A DNA stretch of 64,000 nt from positions 540,051-604,050 of the forward strand of contig NW_022985187.1 of assembly GCF_010093535.1 (NCBI RefSeq), written 5' to 3'. The DNA comes from Lindgomyces ingoldianus (taxonomy: Eukaryota > Ascomycota > Dothideomycetes > Pleosporales > Lindgomycetaceae). The position numbers were made by a program, and so were the translations under genes. The notes beneath the pieces were generated by a model, which searched no databases, was not told the DNA's origin, and was given only the letters and a program-made list of their open reading frames with translations. Of the stretch, positions 1 through 11,988 are shown piece after piece; within the stretch, counting starts at the first letter, position 1, and the number at the start of each line of letters is the position of its first letter.

Positions 1-980
1 TAGCTATTTAAGACTTTAGTAGCCTAAATATAGTGTTGTAGGACCTTATAATTTTTAAAAGATATAAAGAAGAGACTTAGATCTAAGAATATATTATAAA
101 TATTTAAAAAAAAAGTTCCCTTTTTAAAACTAAACTTTTAGTACTTTAGTAAAAGAACTCTCTAAACAGTTTTAGAAATATAAATGCTAAAAGTGTAGTC
201 TACAACACAACTATTTAAGCTATTACATAGTTATACTTTACTAAATAAACATTAGTAATAACTACTTTATATTTAACATTATACAGCAAATAGCGAAAGA
301 TAAATATAACATTATAAATAATAAAAAATAATAGTAGTTTTTTATTAGAATCTAAAATTAAAAACTAGAAGAATTAGGTAGACCTACTAGGTTTAAAGTT
401 CTAAAGCTAGTACCTAGAAAACCTAAAACACTACTTCTAAGCCTTGCAATTAGTAGAAAGGCTTTAGTAATGCAACAGAGCTACAGCTAGTGCGTACTCT
501 ATAGAAACAACGCCTATAGCACTAATAATTGCTAATAGAAAGCGCACCCTATACAGATAGTACAAACAAGAGAATACTCTTAGTGGACTTAAAAGAGCCC
601 CTTTAACACTCTACATAGACCTAACAATTGTCTATACCCCTAGTACTAATGCACATAACAATACTATGTTAAACATTAGGACAATAAGCACTAAACAGGC
701 TAGTAGCCTACATAGGAAAAGAACTATAACAAGTGCCTATAGTAAGGAACAGCCTTAGCCTGCAAAACTACAAACTGCTATACTTGCTAAACTGCCCTTC
801 TACATAAACAGGAAGAGTAGGTAAAGTGTAAAGAATAAAATAACTATAAGTTCTACTACTTTTAGTAAAAAGTAGTAAGAAAAAAAGACTACCTAATATT
901 ACATTACTTAGTTAAAGATTATAAATGTAAAGTAGCTAACTACTATAATAAAAACTACTAGACCTATAAAAAAAGAAAGA
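1..980 (+). pseudogene. gag remnant (3' half), gypsy A1
   Basis: Degenerate gag of A1, identified by position upstream of the protease and by alignment with 15009-15990 of copy A2. Gag would form the capsid of virus-like particles in the cytoplasm. I see many TAA/TAG codons and no convincing intact zinc knuckle. The stretch about 470-760 is less mutated than the rest and keeps readable frames. The 5' half is outside the window. Confidence 0.6.
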
Positions 981-999
981 ATAAATTTAATAATTATTT

Positions 1000-3900
1000 A
1001 TAAAATATTAACTTATATCCTTTTCTAGACAAAGAAGTCCTCTATAATATATTAGCCCTAGTTGCAGTAGGACAAGGGGCAGGACACAGCCTAACAACTA
1101 CCTTTACGTACAAGGGACAACTAGGACTAGCTCTTGTAGACAGTAGATGCACTTTTACAGTAATAGATAAAAACTAGGTAGAACAACAAAACATTTTATT
1201 TTAAATTAAGACAAACTTGTTTAAAGTAACTTTAGCTAACACATCCTTAATAAAATATAGTAAGGGATAGATTAACCTAGAAATATATAAAAAAAACTTT
1301 AAAACTCTAAACACTAAAGACTAAAAGACTATAAACATACTTTTATTAAAAGGTAAATATAATATAATCTTAGGTTATAACTAGCTTTAAGCACATAACC
1401 CTGTAATTAACTAGAGAATAATAATAATAAAAAACTTTAAAGATCACGCGCATATAACCTAGTTAGCATGCTATAATAATTAATGCTTAGTTTATAAACA
1501 GGTAGAGTAGAGTAGTAGTTACTACCTTAAGAAAAGAAAACTTTAAAAATTCCCCTACTAGAAGCTAAAAGCTTAGGTAATAAGAATAATAAAAAAAACT
1601 AAAAAAGATCTTTTATAAAGAAATAAAAGTAAATAAAAATGTAAAATAAATTAGAATTTTTTAGATCTAGGACAAAAGTAGTATTTCTATTAAATATAAA
1701 GACTATAAAGATATGTTTAAAACACTTAACAACCTAAAAGAGTTACCTCTGCATTAACTATAAGACTACGCTATTAACTTAGTAAAAAAAGACTATAACC
1801 TAAAAACCTATAAACTTTACCTTTTAACAAGGGCACAGAAAAAAGCTCTATAAGAGTATGTTAACTAAATACTAGCCTAAGGCTATATTTAGGAAAGCTA
1901 CAGCCTAGTTACCTTAGCAGTAGTTTTTATATAAAAAAAAGGAAAGATCTGCGTCTACTAGGACTATAGAACTCTAAATAATAACATAATCTAAGACTAG
2001 TTCCCTCTACTAATTATATAAGACATTATAAACTAACTAAAAGAAACCTAGTACTTTACAAAGTTTAATGTATAAGACAGATTTAATAAAATAATAATAA
2101 GAAAAGAAAATAGGTAGCTTACAGCATTTAAAACTTTATAAAAACTCTATAAATTATTAGTAATGCTGTTTAGCCTAATAAATGCCTTAGTAACATTTTA
2201 GTAAATTATTAACATAGCCTTTAATCTATATCTTAATGTCTTTACTCTAGTATACCTAGATAATGTCCTTATCTACTTAAAAGATACCCTAGAAGACTAT
2301 GTATAGAAAGTACAAAAAGTCTTAGAAAAGCTAAAAAAAAATACAGGCTTTATTTACAGCTCTCTAAGTGCAAGTTCTATGTTACTAAAACAGAATACTT
2401 AGAATTTATAATTAATAGTAAGGAAATAAAGATTAATCTAGCTAAAGTATAAAAAGTACTTAAATAGCTAAAACTTATAATAGTTAAAAAAGTTAAAGGA
2501 TTTCTTAGACTATTAGGCTATGTTAGATGAATAATTAAAAACTACTTAAAAATTACTATACCTCTAACTAACACTACTACTAAGGAATAAGCAATAGTAA
2601 AGTTTGTCTAGACCCTATAAATAAATAAAGTATTTATAACATTAAAGTAAGCTATAACAGCTAAACTAGTGCTAAGGATGTATAACCCACAACTAGATAC
2701 TAAAATCTACACAGACGCATTCTTAGAAGCTAGCAGAGCAGCGCTTTACTAGAAATAGGAAGATAAAAAATAGCACCTAGTAGCATATTACTTAGCCAAG
2801 TTCTTAGGACCTAAAGCTAGCTACAGTATACCTAATAAAAAGCTAAAAGCTATACTAAACATAGTAAAAGTATAGGCTATAAAGCTATATAGAATAGCAA
2901 AACCCTTTTACATTATAACTAACTATGTAAATCTAGTTACATTCTTAACAGTAAAGAAACTCTTACTAATGCACATAAAATAAGCAATAAAGCTTGCTTA
3001 GTTTAATTACATTATTAAGCATGTCCTAGGAACGTAAAACTAGTAGGCTAACACTTTTAGCTAGAAGCTAAATTACTTTAATAAAAATAAAAAAAACTAA
3101 GAAATTTACTTTTTTTAAAAAAACTAATAAAAAATAAATTTATAATAAACCTTAACTTATAAAAGAACTCTGCATACTTATAGTAAATAAGCAAGGATAA
3201 AAAAAATCTAATCTAAGAATACTATAAATCCCTAATGTTTAGGCACCTAGGAATAGGCACTCTTTAGAAGAAACTAAGGGCTGCTATACTATAATAAATA
3301 CTAAAGATAAAGCAACTGTGCACTAAAGTGCTTAAAAAATGTAACACCTGCAATAAAAATAACTTATAAAAGCATAAGACCTATAAATACCTTTACCTAA
3401 TTAAAGCACTAAAGTTACTATAAATAATAATTATAATAAACTTTATTATAAGATTACCCCTATCTAAGAAACTAGAGATAGAAAGGATGTGCAACATAAT
3501 TATAGTAGCCCTTAATAAAACTACTAAATATCTGCACACCTAGCTCTTAGAAAAAATAATAATAGCTAAAAAATTTATCTATAAATTAAAACAAAACATT
3601 ATATTAGTATATAAATGCTCTAAGATTATTATCTCTAACTAAGATAAACTATTTACTAGCAGATTTTAGAAAGCAGCTATGCAACACCTTAGCATAACCT
3701 ACAAGCTATCTATAGTATACTATCCACAGACAGACAGCTAGACTAAAAGAGTAAACGCTAAAGTAGAAAAATACCTAAGGAAGTATGTCTTTTACACCTA
3801 GAATAATTAGGTAGAGTGGCTCTTTATAGCATAACTAGCTATTAACACTGTAGAATTAGCTACAATAAGGGAAACACTATATAAAGCTAATTTTAAGTAT

Positions 3901-4150
3901 AACTTTTACTTTATACTATAAAAAAACTAACCTATAGACCTCTAAGAATTAATAGACTAGTTATTAAACTTATAAAATATTTATAAAAAGTTAGTAGTTA
4001 AAGCTAAGTCTAGTTAGGAAACAATAAAATAATACATAAACAAATTATAATAACTAGGACTAAAAATCTACCTAGAAGACTACATATATCTTAACACTAA
4101 GAATCTTAAGATACCTAGACCCTTAAGGAAACTAGTAAAAAAGAAAATAG
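1000..4150 (+). pseudogene. pol remnant (protease, RT, RNase H, integrase), gypsy A1
   Basis: The polyprotein would cleave itself, copy the RNA and integrate the cDNA. Visible blocks: an aspartic protease site at about 1129-1164 reading LVDSRCTFT, where the usual DSG is DSR; RT at about 1990-2290 with TAFKT, a ..NALVTF block and VYLDNVLIY (the YLDD box region); RNase H at about 2690-2860 with KIYTDAFLEASRAAL; the integrase zinc region at about 3310-3370; and the integrase core at about 3420-3790 with LSIVYYPQTD, matching the family's YHPQTDGQ block. Stops are TAA/TAG at expected glutamine or tryptophan positions. The integrase tail runs to the Fot1 insertion. Confidence 0.88.
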
Positions 4151-4326
4151 GACTAACATAGTCCACAAGCAAATGTTCAACACAAGCGAGTGTTCCGCCC
4201 TACTACTAAATTTAACTTTAAAGACTATTAATTTAACAACGCAAAAATATACTATATAAAATAAACTACTATAGAATTATTTAATATCCTTGCATGTATA
4301 AGAGTTATGCCTAGGCTTGTTGCAGC

Positions 4327-4336
4327 NNNNNNNNNN
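4327..4336. other. Assembly gap (10 N)
   Basis: Ten N next to a T-run, inside the Fot1/pogo element T near its left end. Probably a small sizing gap. Confidence 0.95.
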
Positions 4337-4359
4337 TTTTTTTTTTAAATTTACTTTTT

Positions 4360-5790
4360 TTTACACTGCTTATGCTTTGTAGCTGCCTTATAGGCCCTTT
4401 CTAAGGCAGCTGCTTAATTGTGCTATAGAACAGTAACATAAGCTATTTTAGTAGCGCTCTTACTTAGCTGCTTTACTAAATTAAGTATAGTAAAAAAAAA
4501 AAATTTCTAATGCCTTTAAATTTAATTATATAGTAAAGTTAACTAAGCTTTAACTTTATAAAAATTACTAAGTGTTTAAGCCTTCTAGGCAGTATTTAGT
4601 AGTAGAGTAGCTAGCTAATTAGGTAGCTGTATATTAAGCTTTAAAAGCACTAGCTCTAGGTTAAATAGAACTAGTTCTGTAGCTCTAAAGCCTGTGCAGA
4701 TATTATCTATTATAATTAAGCAACTAAATGCTGCTTTAAAGGCTAGTAAGAAAGTTAGCTTATTAATATAGTTAATCTAGTAGTAGATTAACTAGCTAAT
4801 TTTAGTACTATACACGCGCTTTAACAGCAAAAAGCAGCTAACGTTAAGCAGCTGTAGAATATGTAACGCGTGTGCTAGCATATAGAGCGCTATAATACGC
4901 CTCTACTTACAGAGCTTTAGAAATTTAATAAAGTAATAGCTCTTATAGCTATTAAAAATAAGTAGCTGCTATAAGCCTACTAAGTAATCTTTTATATGTA
5001 GATTAAAGTGCTTTAGCTATGTAATTTTATATTTATTAGTTATCTAGCTATTATTACTAACACTAATAGCCTAGTTCTTTAGTATATCCTTATTTTTATA
5101 CTAGGCAGATAGGTAATGCTTGCCTTTAAAAATTATATATAAATGTATTACCTACTTATTTATGTTAATGCCTGTAATAACTATTACCTATTTATAGTTA
5201 CTTAGCTGTATAGCCTTTAGCTAATTATGTCTATTTATGCTTATAATAACTATTTAGCTTAATATAACCTCTATTTAAAAGCCTGTCTTATTAAAATTAT
5301 ACATGTCCTAATTTATAATACTGTACTTTAATTATATAGCCTTTATAAGCTTAAACTACTTACTTATAATTACTAGATCTTTACATTTTACTTATTAGTA
5401 ATTATATAGTTAGCTAAGATAAGTTTTAACTACTAGCGTACACGCAACAAAGTTAGATAGCTAGTTAATACCTGCTAGTAGAGCGCTGCGCTTAGTAAGA
5501 AGCTTGTTAGCTATCTTTTATACAGCACCTAGAGTAGGCGCAAATCCTTAGGAATCTAGATTAAGTATATGCTTAATAATTACTTTCTTTTTTAGCTTTA
5601 TAAGCTTCTTATTATTAGCTATACAGTTGCGTTGCATAGTTATCCCTGCGCGTTGTTAGCAGAGAGCTATTTAATTAACATTATAAAGTGCTGCAGTGCG
5701 CCTCTTAGTTAAAAACATGTCTTTATTAAGAGCTTAAATAGCTAGGTTAATTCTAGCCTTTTTTAAAGATAATTAATTGTATAGTTGTTA
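4360..5790 (-). pseudogene. pogo/Fot1 DDE transposase remnant (family T)
   Basis: Reading the minus strand from about 5740 downwards, I see the helix-turn-helix region (KRRTAALYNV near 5700), then AIKHIL-type and GFAPTLGAV blocks near 5530. The DDE-domain neighbourhood corresponding to the family's GNREW block is near 5190. The C-terminal block FRATELVLFNLELVLLKL near 4680 matches the usual GFRATGLVP..PERVLSKL. Such proteins bind the inverted ends in the nucleus and cut and paste the element at TA. Stops are mainly TAA/TAG; the gene is inactive. Confidence 0.82.
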
Positions 5791-5899
5791 ATGCATCACA
5801 GTTAGTAGTAGGTTGGCTGCGTTTTAGTGGTGGGGCGGAACACTCGCTTGTGTTGAACATTCGCTTGTGGACCATGTTATATAAAGTCCTATAAACTTA

Positions 5900-6165
5900 A
5901 TAAAATAATTGTAAACTTAAGCTTTCTTTACACATAAAGATACACCTATAGTTCTATGTCTCTAGATTAGAAAAAGCACTTAAAGAGATTTCCTTATCTA
6001 CATAAAAATAAAAAGACAAAAAAACAGAATATAAAGTTAAACACATTATTAGTAATTTAAAAAACTAAAAAGAGTTTTTAGTAAAATAAAAAAAGTAGCT
6101 TACTAGTAAAAACACATAAAAACTAGCTAAGAATTTGTAAAACACGCAGCTATTAGTATAAAAGT
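5900..6165 (+). pseudogene. integrase C-terminus and chromodomain remnant, gypsy A1
   Basis: This resumes A1 after the Fot1 element. Around 6028-6135 the frame reads YKVKHIISN..., then EFLVK.KKVAY..KHIKTS.EF, matching the chromodomain pattern YEVE.IL...EYLVKWKGY...TWEP.ENL. A chromodomain at the integrase end guides integration to methylated-histone chromatin in chromovirus-type gypsy elements. The aromatic and tryptophan positions are mostly lost to TAG/TAA. Confidence 0.82.
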
Positions 6166-6169
6166 ACTT

Positions 6170-6888
6170 TTAAGCTTATCTAAAAGAAACTAGCTAGGCA
6201 ATAAGGCACTTATATTAAAAGGAACAGCTATGTTATTACTAAATAGCAGCAGCCTTTAGAGACAAGTCCTAGCTAATAAGGGCTATAAAGAAAAGTAACC
6301 TTTTACTTTAGCCTTAAAAGCTTCTATCTTGTCTAAGAAAAAAAGGTCCCTCTTTAAGTACATTATATATTAAGCCTCTAACAGATTTAGTAATTTTTAG
6401 ATACAATTCTGTCTAGAACGCTTCTTATCCCTTGCTGCTAGCATCTTCTCCTGCAAATAAAGCTGCTTTTAATTCTAAGTTAACTATTTATCTAACAATG
6501 CACAGTCTTATGCTTATAAAGCCTTAGCAGACTAAAGCAGCTTATTTCTCTCCCTCTCTAAACACTTTTACGCAGCATTAGAAATAAAAGCATTACACTT
6601 ATTATACTTTTTTACACACTTAACACATCTGTCTAAAGATAAAGTTAATACACAAGACAACTCTAAAAATTAGTAAGCACTATAGGGCCTTATCTTTATC
6701 TAGTAAAAAGAATTAAAACAAAGGGTAATATAAGTATAATAAGATAAATAAGACTAACAAGCTATTTAGTTTAAAAAAAATATTAGAGATGCTTTCTAGT
6801 AGGTAGGCGCTTACCTTATAAATAAACTCTTACTAACATAGTTATGTAAGGAGAGCAGCAAGAACGCTGCTAGGGAGAAGGGGCAGCG
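6170..6888 (+). pseudogene. extra reading frame (ORF3) between chromodomain and 3' LTR, gypsy A1
   Basis: From about 6520 to the LTR at 6889 one plus frame stays open except for TAA and TAG, which in this RIPped sequence mark lost glutamines. It includes LFLSLSKHFYAALEIKALHL, FFTHLTHLSKDKVNTQDNSK and KESSKNAAREKGQRV. A2 (27770-28226 plus 33041-33284) keeps the same frame and similar residues. The product would be charged, glutamine-rich and probably helical. I do not recognise a family. Most gypsy elements have no separate gene here, though some carry one (env-like or accessory). The 5' part (6170-6500) is less clear. Confidence 0.6.
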
Positions 6889-7481
6889 TGTTACAGTCTA
6901 CAGTTAGACTAGCGTAACTCTACTAGCAGTGCTCCACAATCTAGCTAGATTAGGACAGGGCTTGCTTATAAACTAATTAGAGGACACAGAAGCAGCATAG
7001 CTGCCTGCAGTAATAGAGGAATGCGTTGTCTAATAAGGAAGACAGGCTACAAGTTTAGAGAGCCTAAGGGAGCTTTAGAGAGCTCTTCTTAGCAAGCTTC
7101 TATAAACTCCTCCTGCCCCCCTTAGCACCTCTAGTACATGTATATAATTCCTACACTAAATAACCTTAAGAAGGTGTGTTTAATGTTTAGTTTATTTTTT
7201 ATATAAACTAAGTAGCATTTAGCTTTCTAAAGAGCTATAATACTATTTATATATCTTACACTATATATACCTCTAATTCTGTCTAATAGGACTATTTAAC
7301 CTAGCCTCCCTACTGCTGCATAAAGGGCAAACTATAATCTAGTCACTCTACTTCCCTCTAATAGCCTATTAGCCTGTACGTAGGACTGTACACCCTACCG
7401 GTTGGCCTCTACTATTCGCCCTACTCCTCCCCTAGGAATATTATAAGACCTAAGTGCTTCTATGAAGCAAGGATTGTAATA
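6889..7481 (+). repeat. 3' LTR of gypsy A1
   Basis: 593 bp, starting TGTTACAGTCTACAG and ending GGATTGTAATA, where the expected terminal CA became TA. It matches the LTRs of A2 at 13081-13673 and 33285-33874. The preceding segment (GGGAGAAGGGGCAGCG) is purine-rich and probably the polypurine tract. It contains ACACTATATATACC, a TATA-like element. Confidence 0.92.
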
Positions 7482-8599
7482 GTTCCTTAATGTTCTGTTT
7501 GTACAAAAGGCTGTAACTATTAGAGAGAGGTTCTGTAAGAACAATCTTGTAGTTGTATAGGCAATGTGCTAGTAATTAGTAAGCTGCAGTGTAGCTAAAT
7601 ACATCTTAGTACTAATAGTATTTAGATAGTAATTAAAGGTTTACTAATGCTTTAGTTTTACATTTATTGTTTAACAGTAAGGCTTACTTGTCTTTAATTA
7701 AACACTTAGTTTTATATATAAAGTTAAAAAAAACTTGTTCTTTTTCTTTTTTATATTAAAATAAAAAGCATTTGCTAAAATAAAGGTAATAGTAGAGAAA
7801 TAAATGTCCTTTAGACTTATTCTAGACTTCTTAATAGATACGCAGATTAACAATTTAAGTGTCTTTAGACTATAGGTAATAGAAGAGCAGTATAATTTTA
7901 GTAGCCTTAGTAAACCCTTAATGCAGTTAATTATTAAGCTGCATAACTGCTAAATATAGTCCTTTTCTTATAGTGTGTTGCGTTGTCTAATATCTAACTC
8001 TACTTCTTTGTCACGCACAGGCTAGTTTAATTGTATAAGTAAGGGCAGTAAAAGTTTATAAGTAGTAGAATACTTATTAGGCTATATAATTTAATTCTTT
8101 TTTATATCTAGTTAGAGTTTAAAACAACGTAACTATTTAATGCTAATAATATAATCCTGTAAGCTAAGGTTTATAATTATAAAGAGGCAGTTTTAGATGC
8201 TTTTACTATTAATTTACATGTGTAGGCAGAAATACTAGTAGACAGGAATTTAGATTTAGTCTTAAAAACCCTTAACTATAACTTTAAAAGGTAAACATTA
8301 GATAAAGACATAAAGGCATTAAGACAGAAACTAAGTAGTTATTAAGTTAATAAATAAAAAACTATGTGCGCTAGTATTAACTAAGAGATTTAATTAAACT
8401 TTAATTTTTTTTAAGCATAAAATAGTAAAGACTTAAAAATGTTTTCCTCTAAATAAGTGTAATAAGTTAATATTTACTAAGTTATACTTATTTAAGCCTA
8501 AAATAAAAGGTTTTTTTAAGTGTTTTTATTTTTTATTTAAGAAGAATCTAGGTTGTAATTATTTATATTTATAAACTTTTTTTTAGATTTTTATTACTC

Positions 8600-10080
8600 T
8601 ACCTTAATTTCTTATACTTTAGGGATAGAATAATTGCTAGCAAAATGTCCTAGTTTACTATAATTATAACAGTTGCTAGAAGTTGTCTGTCTTTTAGGGG
8701 CAAGTGTCTGGCTAGGTTGACAGTGGGTAACTAGGGTGGATTAGGGCACTAACATAGGTGCAGGTCAGGGTGCACTAGAATAGTATACTGCCTTAGATGT
8801 ATTACTAGCAACTTTCTAAAATTAATTTATAATAGGTCTAATATTAGAGTGTTAGGTGTAGTTAATAGATTACTTTAAAATAGCAAAGGTGTTTCTTCTT
8901 TCTATGTTATAAGCTATTAGGTGGGCTACTATTATCTTAAAAAAGCCCTTCTAAGTGTGTTTAAAACCTAAGTTTAGTACTTTTAGGCTAGGCAGTATCT
9001 TCTTTTATAAGTAAAAGAACTATTTTAACTTTAATATAAACTCTTTAACAGCAGCACTAATAAAGTAAGCTTTAAAAGTAAAAAATACTTCTTCTTTACT
9101 TATTTTTAAAGTCTAAAACGCCTGTTACACTTTTATCTTTTTATTACTAGTAATAAAGTAAGTTTATAAGAGCTTAATTATTATTTTTTATGTTTCTAAA
9201 CTAAAAGTTGTCTAATTTAGCTAGGTATCTAGGCTCTAGGTATTCTTTTGCAATACTAGCAGTGTGTCCCCATACTAACGCTATGCGTGTGCGCTTACTT
9301 TAATAGTAATCTAAATTAATATTAAGTCTGTCTATAATAAAGGCTTACTATTATTTAAACATAGGTTCTTTGCTATCTATAAGGTTCTTAATCTTAGGCA
9401 TACATTTAGTAAGGTAGCTTTAAAAGAGCTTAGAGGTGCCTAAAAAGTCTTTTACTATTAGTGTAGTAAAAGTAATTTAAGGTATTATTAGAAGTAATTT
9501 AGTAGTTAGTAGAGAATAATTAGGACTAATAGTTTTTAATCTAGTTAGCTATTTAATTTATACTTTTAATTAAGTAACTTAGTTTTTAAAGGCTATGCTG
9601 CTAGAGTTTAACTCTAAATCTAGTAGGTTTTTAGCTTTAGGTCCTATAAAAGAGAGTTTAGCTATTAAAGTTAGTAGTTATTTAGCTCTAGTAGTAGGCA
9701 TTTTGCCTTAGCTATAGCTAGAGCGTGTTGTAAGCTTTATACTAAGGTCTAAGAGTAGTTAAGAGTTAAGCATTAGTAGTTATCTCTAATCCTAATAAGT
9801 TATTAGTAGTCTCTAGGTTTCTACTTTAGCGCACTCTTTACAACTTTTCTAAAGGTAATTCTAATTATAGAGGATAAAAAGTTCTAAACTTAAAGGCTTT
9901 AGTTAGTAAAAGGTCTTTAAGATCTTGTCTATAATAACTAAATAATTTAATGTAATAGTGTGTAAAAATAGTAATTTAAACTAAATTAAACACTTTTTAG
10001 AGTTAGATGTAGTTAAATAAATAATTAATATAATATTATTAATAAGGCTGTTACTAGCAAAAGCAAGTTTTCTAATATAA
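8600..10080 (-). pseudogene. gag remnant with CCHC zinc knuckle, element E1
   Basis: Minus-strand translation near 8700-8610 gives SSNCYNYSKLGHFASNYS. This fits a CX2CX4HX4C nucleic-acid-binding knuckle with two cysteines changed to tyrosine or serine. A proline-rich stretch precedes it, as is common between capsid and nucleocapsid. Upstream (9950-8750, minus) is the degenerate capsid region. E2 carries the same block at about 48175-48260. Confidence 0.7.
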
Positions 10081-10368
10081 TGTAACAGCGCAGGCAAGAC
10101 AATAGGTCTAAATGCAGTAGGAATCTACTTAGAGGCATATAGAAGTGCGTGGGGACTCTGAACCTGGGAATGCCATTAACACCTATAGGCCTTGTACAAA
10201 AGGATATTAGAAAACTACTAAGCTAGCTACAGGGCAAGGTGCGACTAAATACATAAGGGAATAGGGGTACAGCAGGGGGCAGGGCAGAGTCGTGGTCGGG
10301 GCCGATACAGGGACCCTTCGGATAGGATCCGAGCGACCCGAGATGGAACGATTCGTAGAATCGTTACA
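10081..10368 (-). repeat. 5' LTR of element E1
   Basis: 288 bp, starting TGTAACAGCGCAGG and ending TCGTTACA on the plus strand. It matches 49607-49896. GC content is higher than its surroundings, so it is lightly RIPped. The plus-strand right end carries a perfect hairpin, ACGATTC-GTA-GAATCGT. The orientation is set by gag lying to the left on the minus strand. Confidence 0.85.
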
Positions 10369-11988
10369 TTTTTACTATAAACATTCCTTTTAATGTCTTT
10401 CTTAAGTAGGCTACTATCTAGCTTAATGCTTATTGTCCTAGTGCTTAACATAATACTGTCGCACACACTAGTACTAGGGGTATAGACCCTTGTCTAGTCT
10501 ATAGAGGGTGTTTAGGGGCTGTTTCTAGATCCACTGCAGATATTCTTTAGTCTGTACTATTTATATAAGATGTTCTCACTACTAGCAATTATTAGTGCTA
10601 TAGAATGTACTCCTGTAGAACATGCACTAACTGTAGTTCTGCTAAATTATAAGAGCTTTTCTACTAATTGCTAGCCCGAAGAGTAGGGTTCTAAGTTGCT
10701 CCTCTGTTAGTGCTAGAACTCTAAAGGTAGCGCTCTGTCTAAGTCTACTAGTCTGTTAGTTACAAATTATTATAAAAAATTCCTATTATTTTTTTTCTTT
10801 TATAATATTATATAGCACCTTAGCTATGCGCCTTACTATGTTAAATGTTGTGTAGTTATTACTAATATTTATTTAGTAAAGTAATACTACACATTTTCTA
10901 GAGTAGTTATATTACTGTTTGCACTTTTAACATAAACAGCTTTAGAACTTTTTAAAGAGTTCTTTAGCTAAAGTGCTAACTAAAAGTTTAGTTATTAAAA
11001 AAAATTAAAAAAATTAATTATGTATTCTTAAATCTACGTTTCTTTTTTATATTTTTTAAAGATTATAAGATTCTATAACACTTAATTAAAGCTACTAAAG
11101 TTTTTAATAACTACTTTTTAATACACTTTAGAGTAGTTTTTTAAAGAATAGTTACCTTTACACTACTAGTAAAGTCTATTATTTAATCTTTTTAATATTT
11201 TCTTATTTATAAAGCTATAGTTAGCAGTAATAGCTTTATTATTATAGCAGTATTTTTATTCTCCTCTTTTTAAAAGTTTAGGTAATTTTAGCAGAAATGT
11301 TCTACTTTTCTATAGTTTAGGTAGGCCTTGTCTTTAAGCTACTTTTATAACTTCTTAGTAAGAGGCAACCTATTATGTCTAAAGGTTAGCTTTTTTTTTA
11401 AAGAGAGGCTCTATGTATGTTTTAGGTAACTGAGATTTATTAGTTTTTTATTATATTAAAGGGCTTTTTTTTCCCTAGAAATAAACTTAGGTTTCTAAAA
11501 AGCTTCTTTACACTATTTTTTTTATTTACACTTTTCATGTCTGCTGTTATAAAGCGTTGCTTTTATAATAAAGTTTTTAAAGGTATTAGCTTTTTATTAT
11601 GCGTAAACTTATTTTTTATTATATTTTATAATTTATTATAGAACATATAATAAAGGGCTTTTCAGTCTATCTATTTGTAGATTGCTAATTACTTTTTAAA
11701 ACATGCTGCATAGTGTTGCGCAGTTATCTTTTCTTATCTTAAAGCATCTAGCTTATTCGCAGCAATTTTTTTATTTATTTATAGTTTTATAAATAGTAAT
11801 TAAGGCTTTCTTAAAAGTGTTAAAGCTACTAAATATTTTTTTTAGTTTTAAAGTTTAGTGCTGTGCTATTTACTTTAAAGTCTATTTAGTTATCTACGTG
11901 TAGTTAGAACTATATTATAAGAGGTTCTTTTTAGTGTAATCTTATTTATAATATTATTTCTCTGTTAGTCTAGAACACGCCTCTATTA
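10369..11988 (-). pseudogene. gag remnant, gypsy A3 (second part)
   Basis: Minus-strand sequence aligns with 14140-15750 of A2, the gag region of the same family. It is heavily RIPped, with no intact frame. The first part of this gag lies at 41173-41636 across the nested block. The minus-strand frame at the E1 LTR boundary (10245-10466) is a chance fusion of LTR and gag sequence. Confidence 0.72.

Larger units (their letters stand above)
4156..5877. mobile_element. Fot1/pogo-type DNA transposon (family T), 1.72 kb, TA duplication
   Basis: Inverted ends read ACATAGTCCACAAGC on the left and, on the complement, ACATGGTCCACAAGC on the right. They extend over about 45 bp and carry two internal ACAAGCGA-like repeats. 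TA flanks both ends (4154-4155 and 5878-5879). Removing the element gives ..GACTATATAAAG.., matching the uninterrupted copy A2 near 27480, so the insertion is verified within the window. The length is normal for Fot1 elements. A 10-N gap next to a T-run (4327-4336) lies near the left end. Confidence 0.93.
1..7481 (+). mobile_element. Ty3/gypsy chromodomain LTR retrotransposon A1, RIPped, 5' end outside window
   Basis: This is a plus-strand LTR retrotransposon with the order gag, protease, reverse transcriptase, RNase H, integrase, chromodomain, an extra reading frame and the 3' LTR. Position 1 aligns with about 15009 of copy A2, so its 5' LTR and most of gag lie left of the window. It is interrupted by a Fot1/pogo transposon at 4156-5877, and joining the flanks restores the A2 reading. 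It is dead: TAA and TAG interrupt every domain. Its 3' LTR ends at 7481 directly against element E1, which suggests A1 inserted into E1, but the other flank is not available. Confidence 0.92.
7482..10368 (-). mobile_element. LTR retrotransposon E1, minus strand, truncated at its 3' side
   Basis: The 5' LTR (10081-10368) and gag lie on the minus strand. The element is cut at 7481/7482 by the A1 LTR and its 3' half is not visible here. It is homologous over about 8640-10368 to E2 (48166-49896). After the zinc knuckle, 7482-8600 should hold the protease and the start of pol. It contains scattered readable stretches but no domain I can name, so the superfamily is not certain. It abuts gypsy A3 at 10369, so E1 probably inserted into A3. 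Confidence 0.75.

Noticed and set aside
10245..10466. Minus-strand 73-residue frame
   Set aside because: It spans the E1 LTR and the end of A3 gag, a joint made by insertion.
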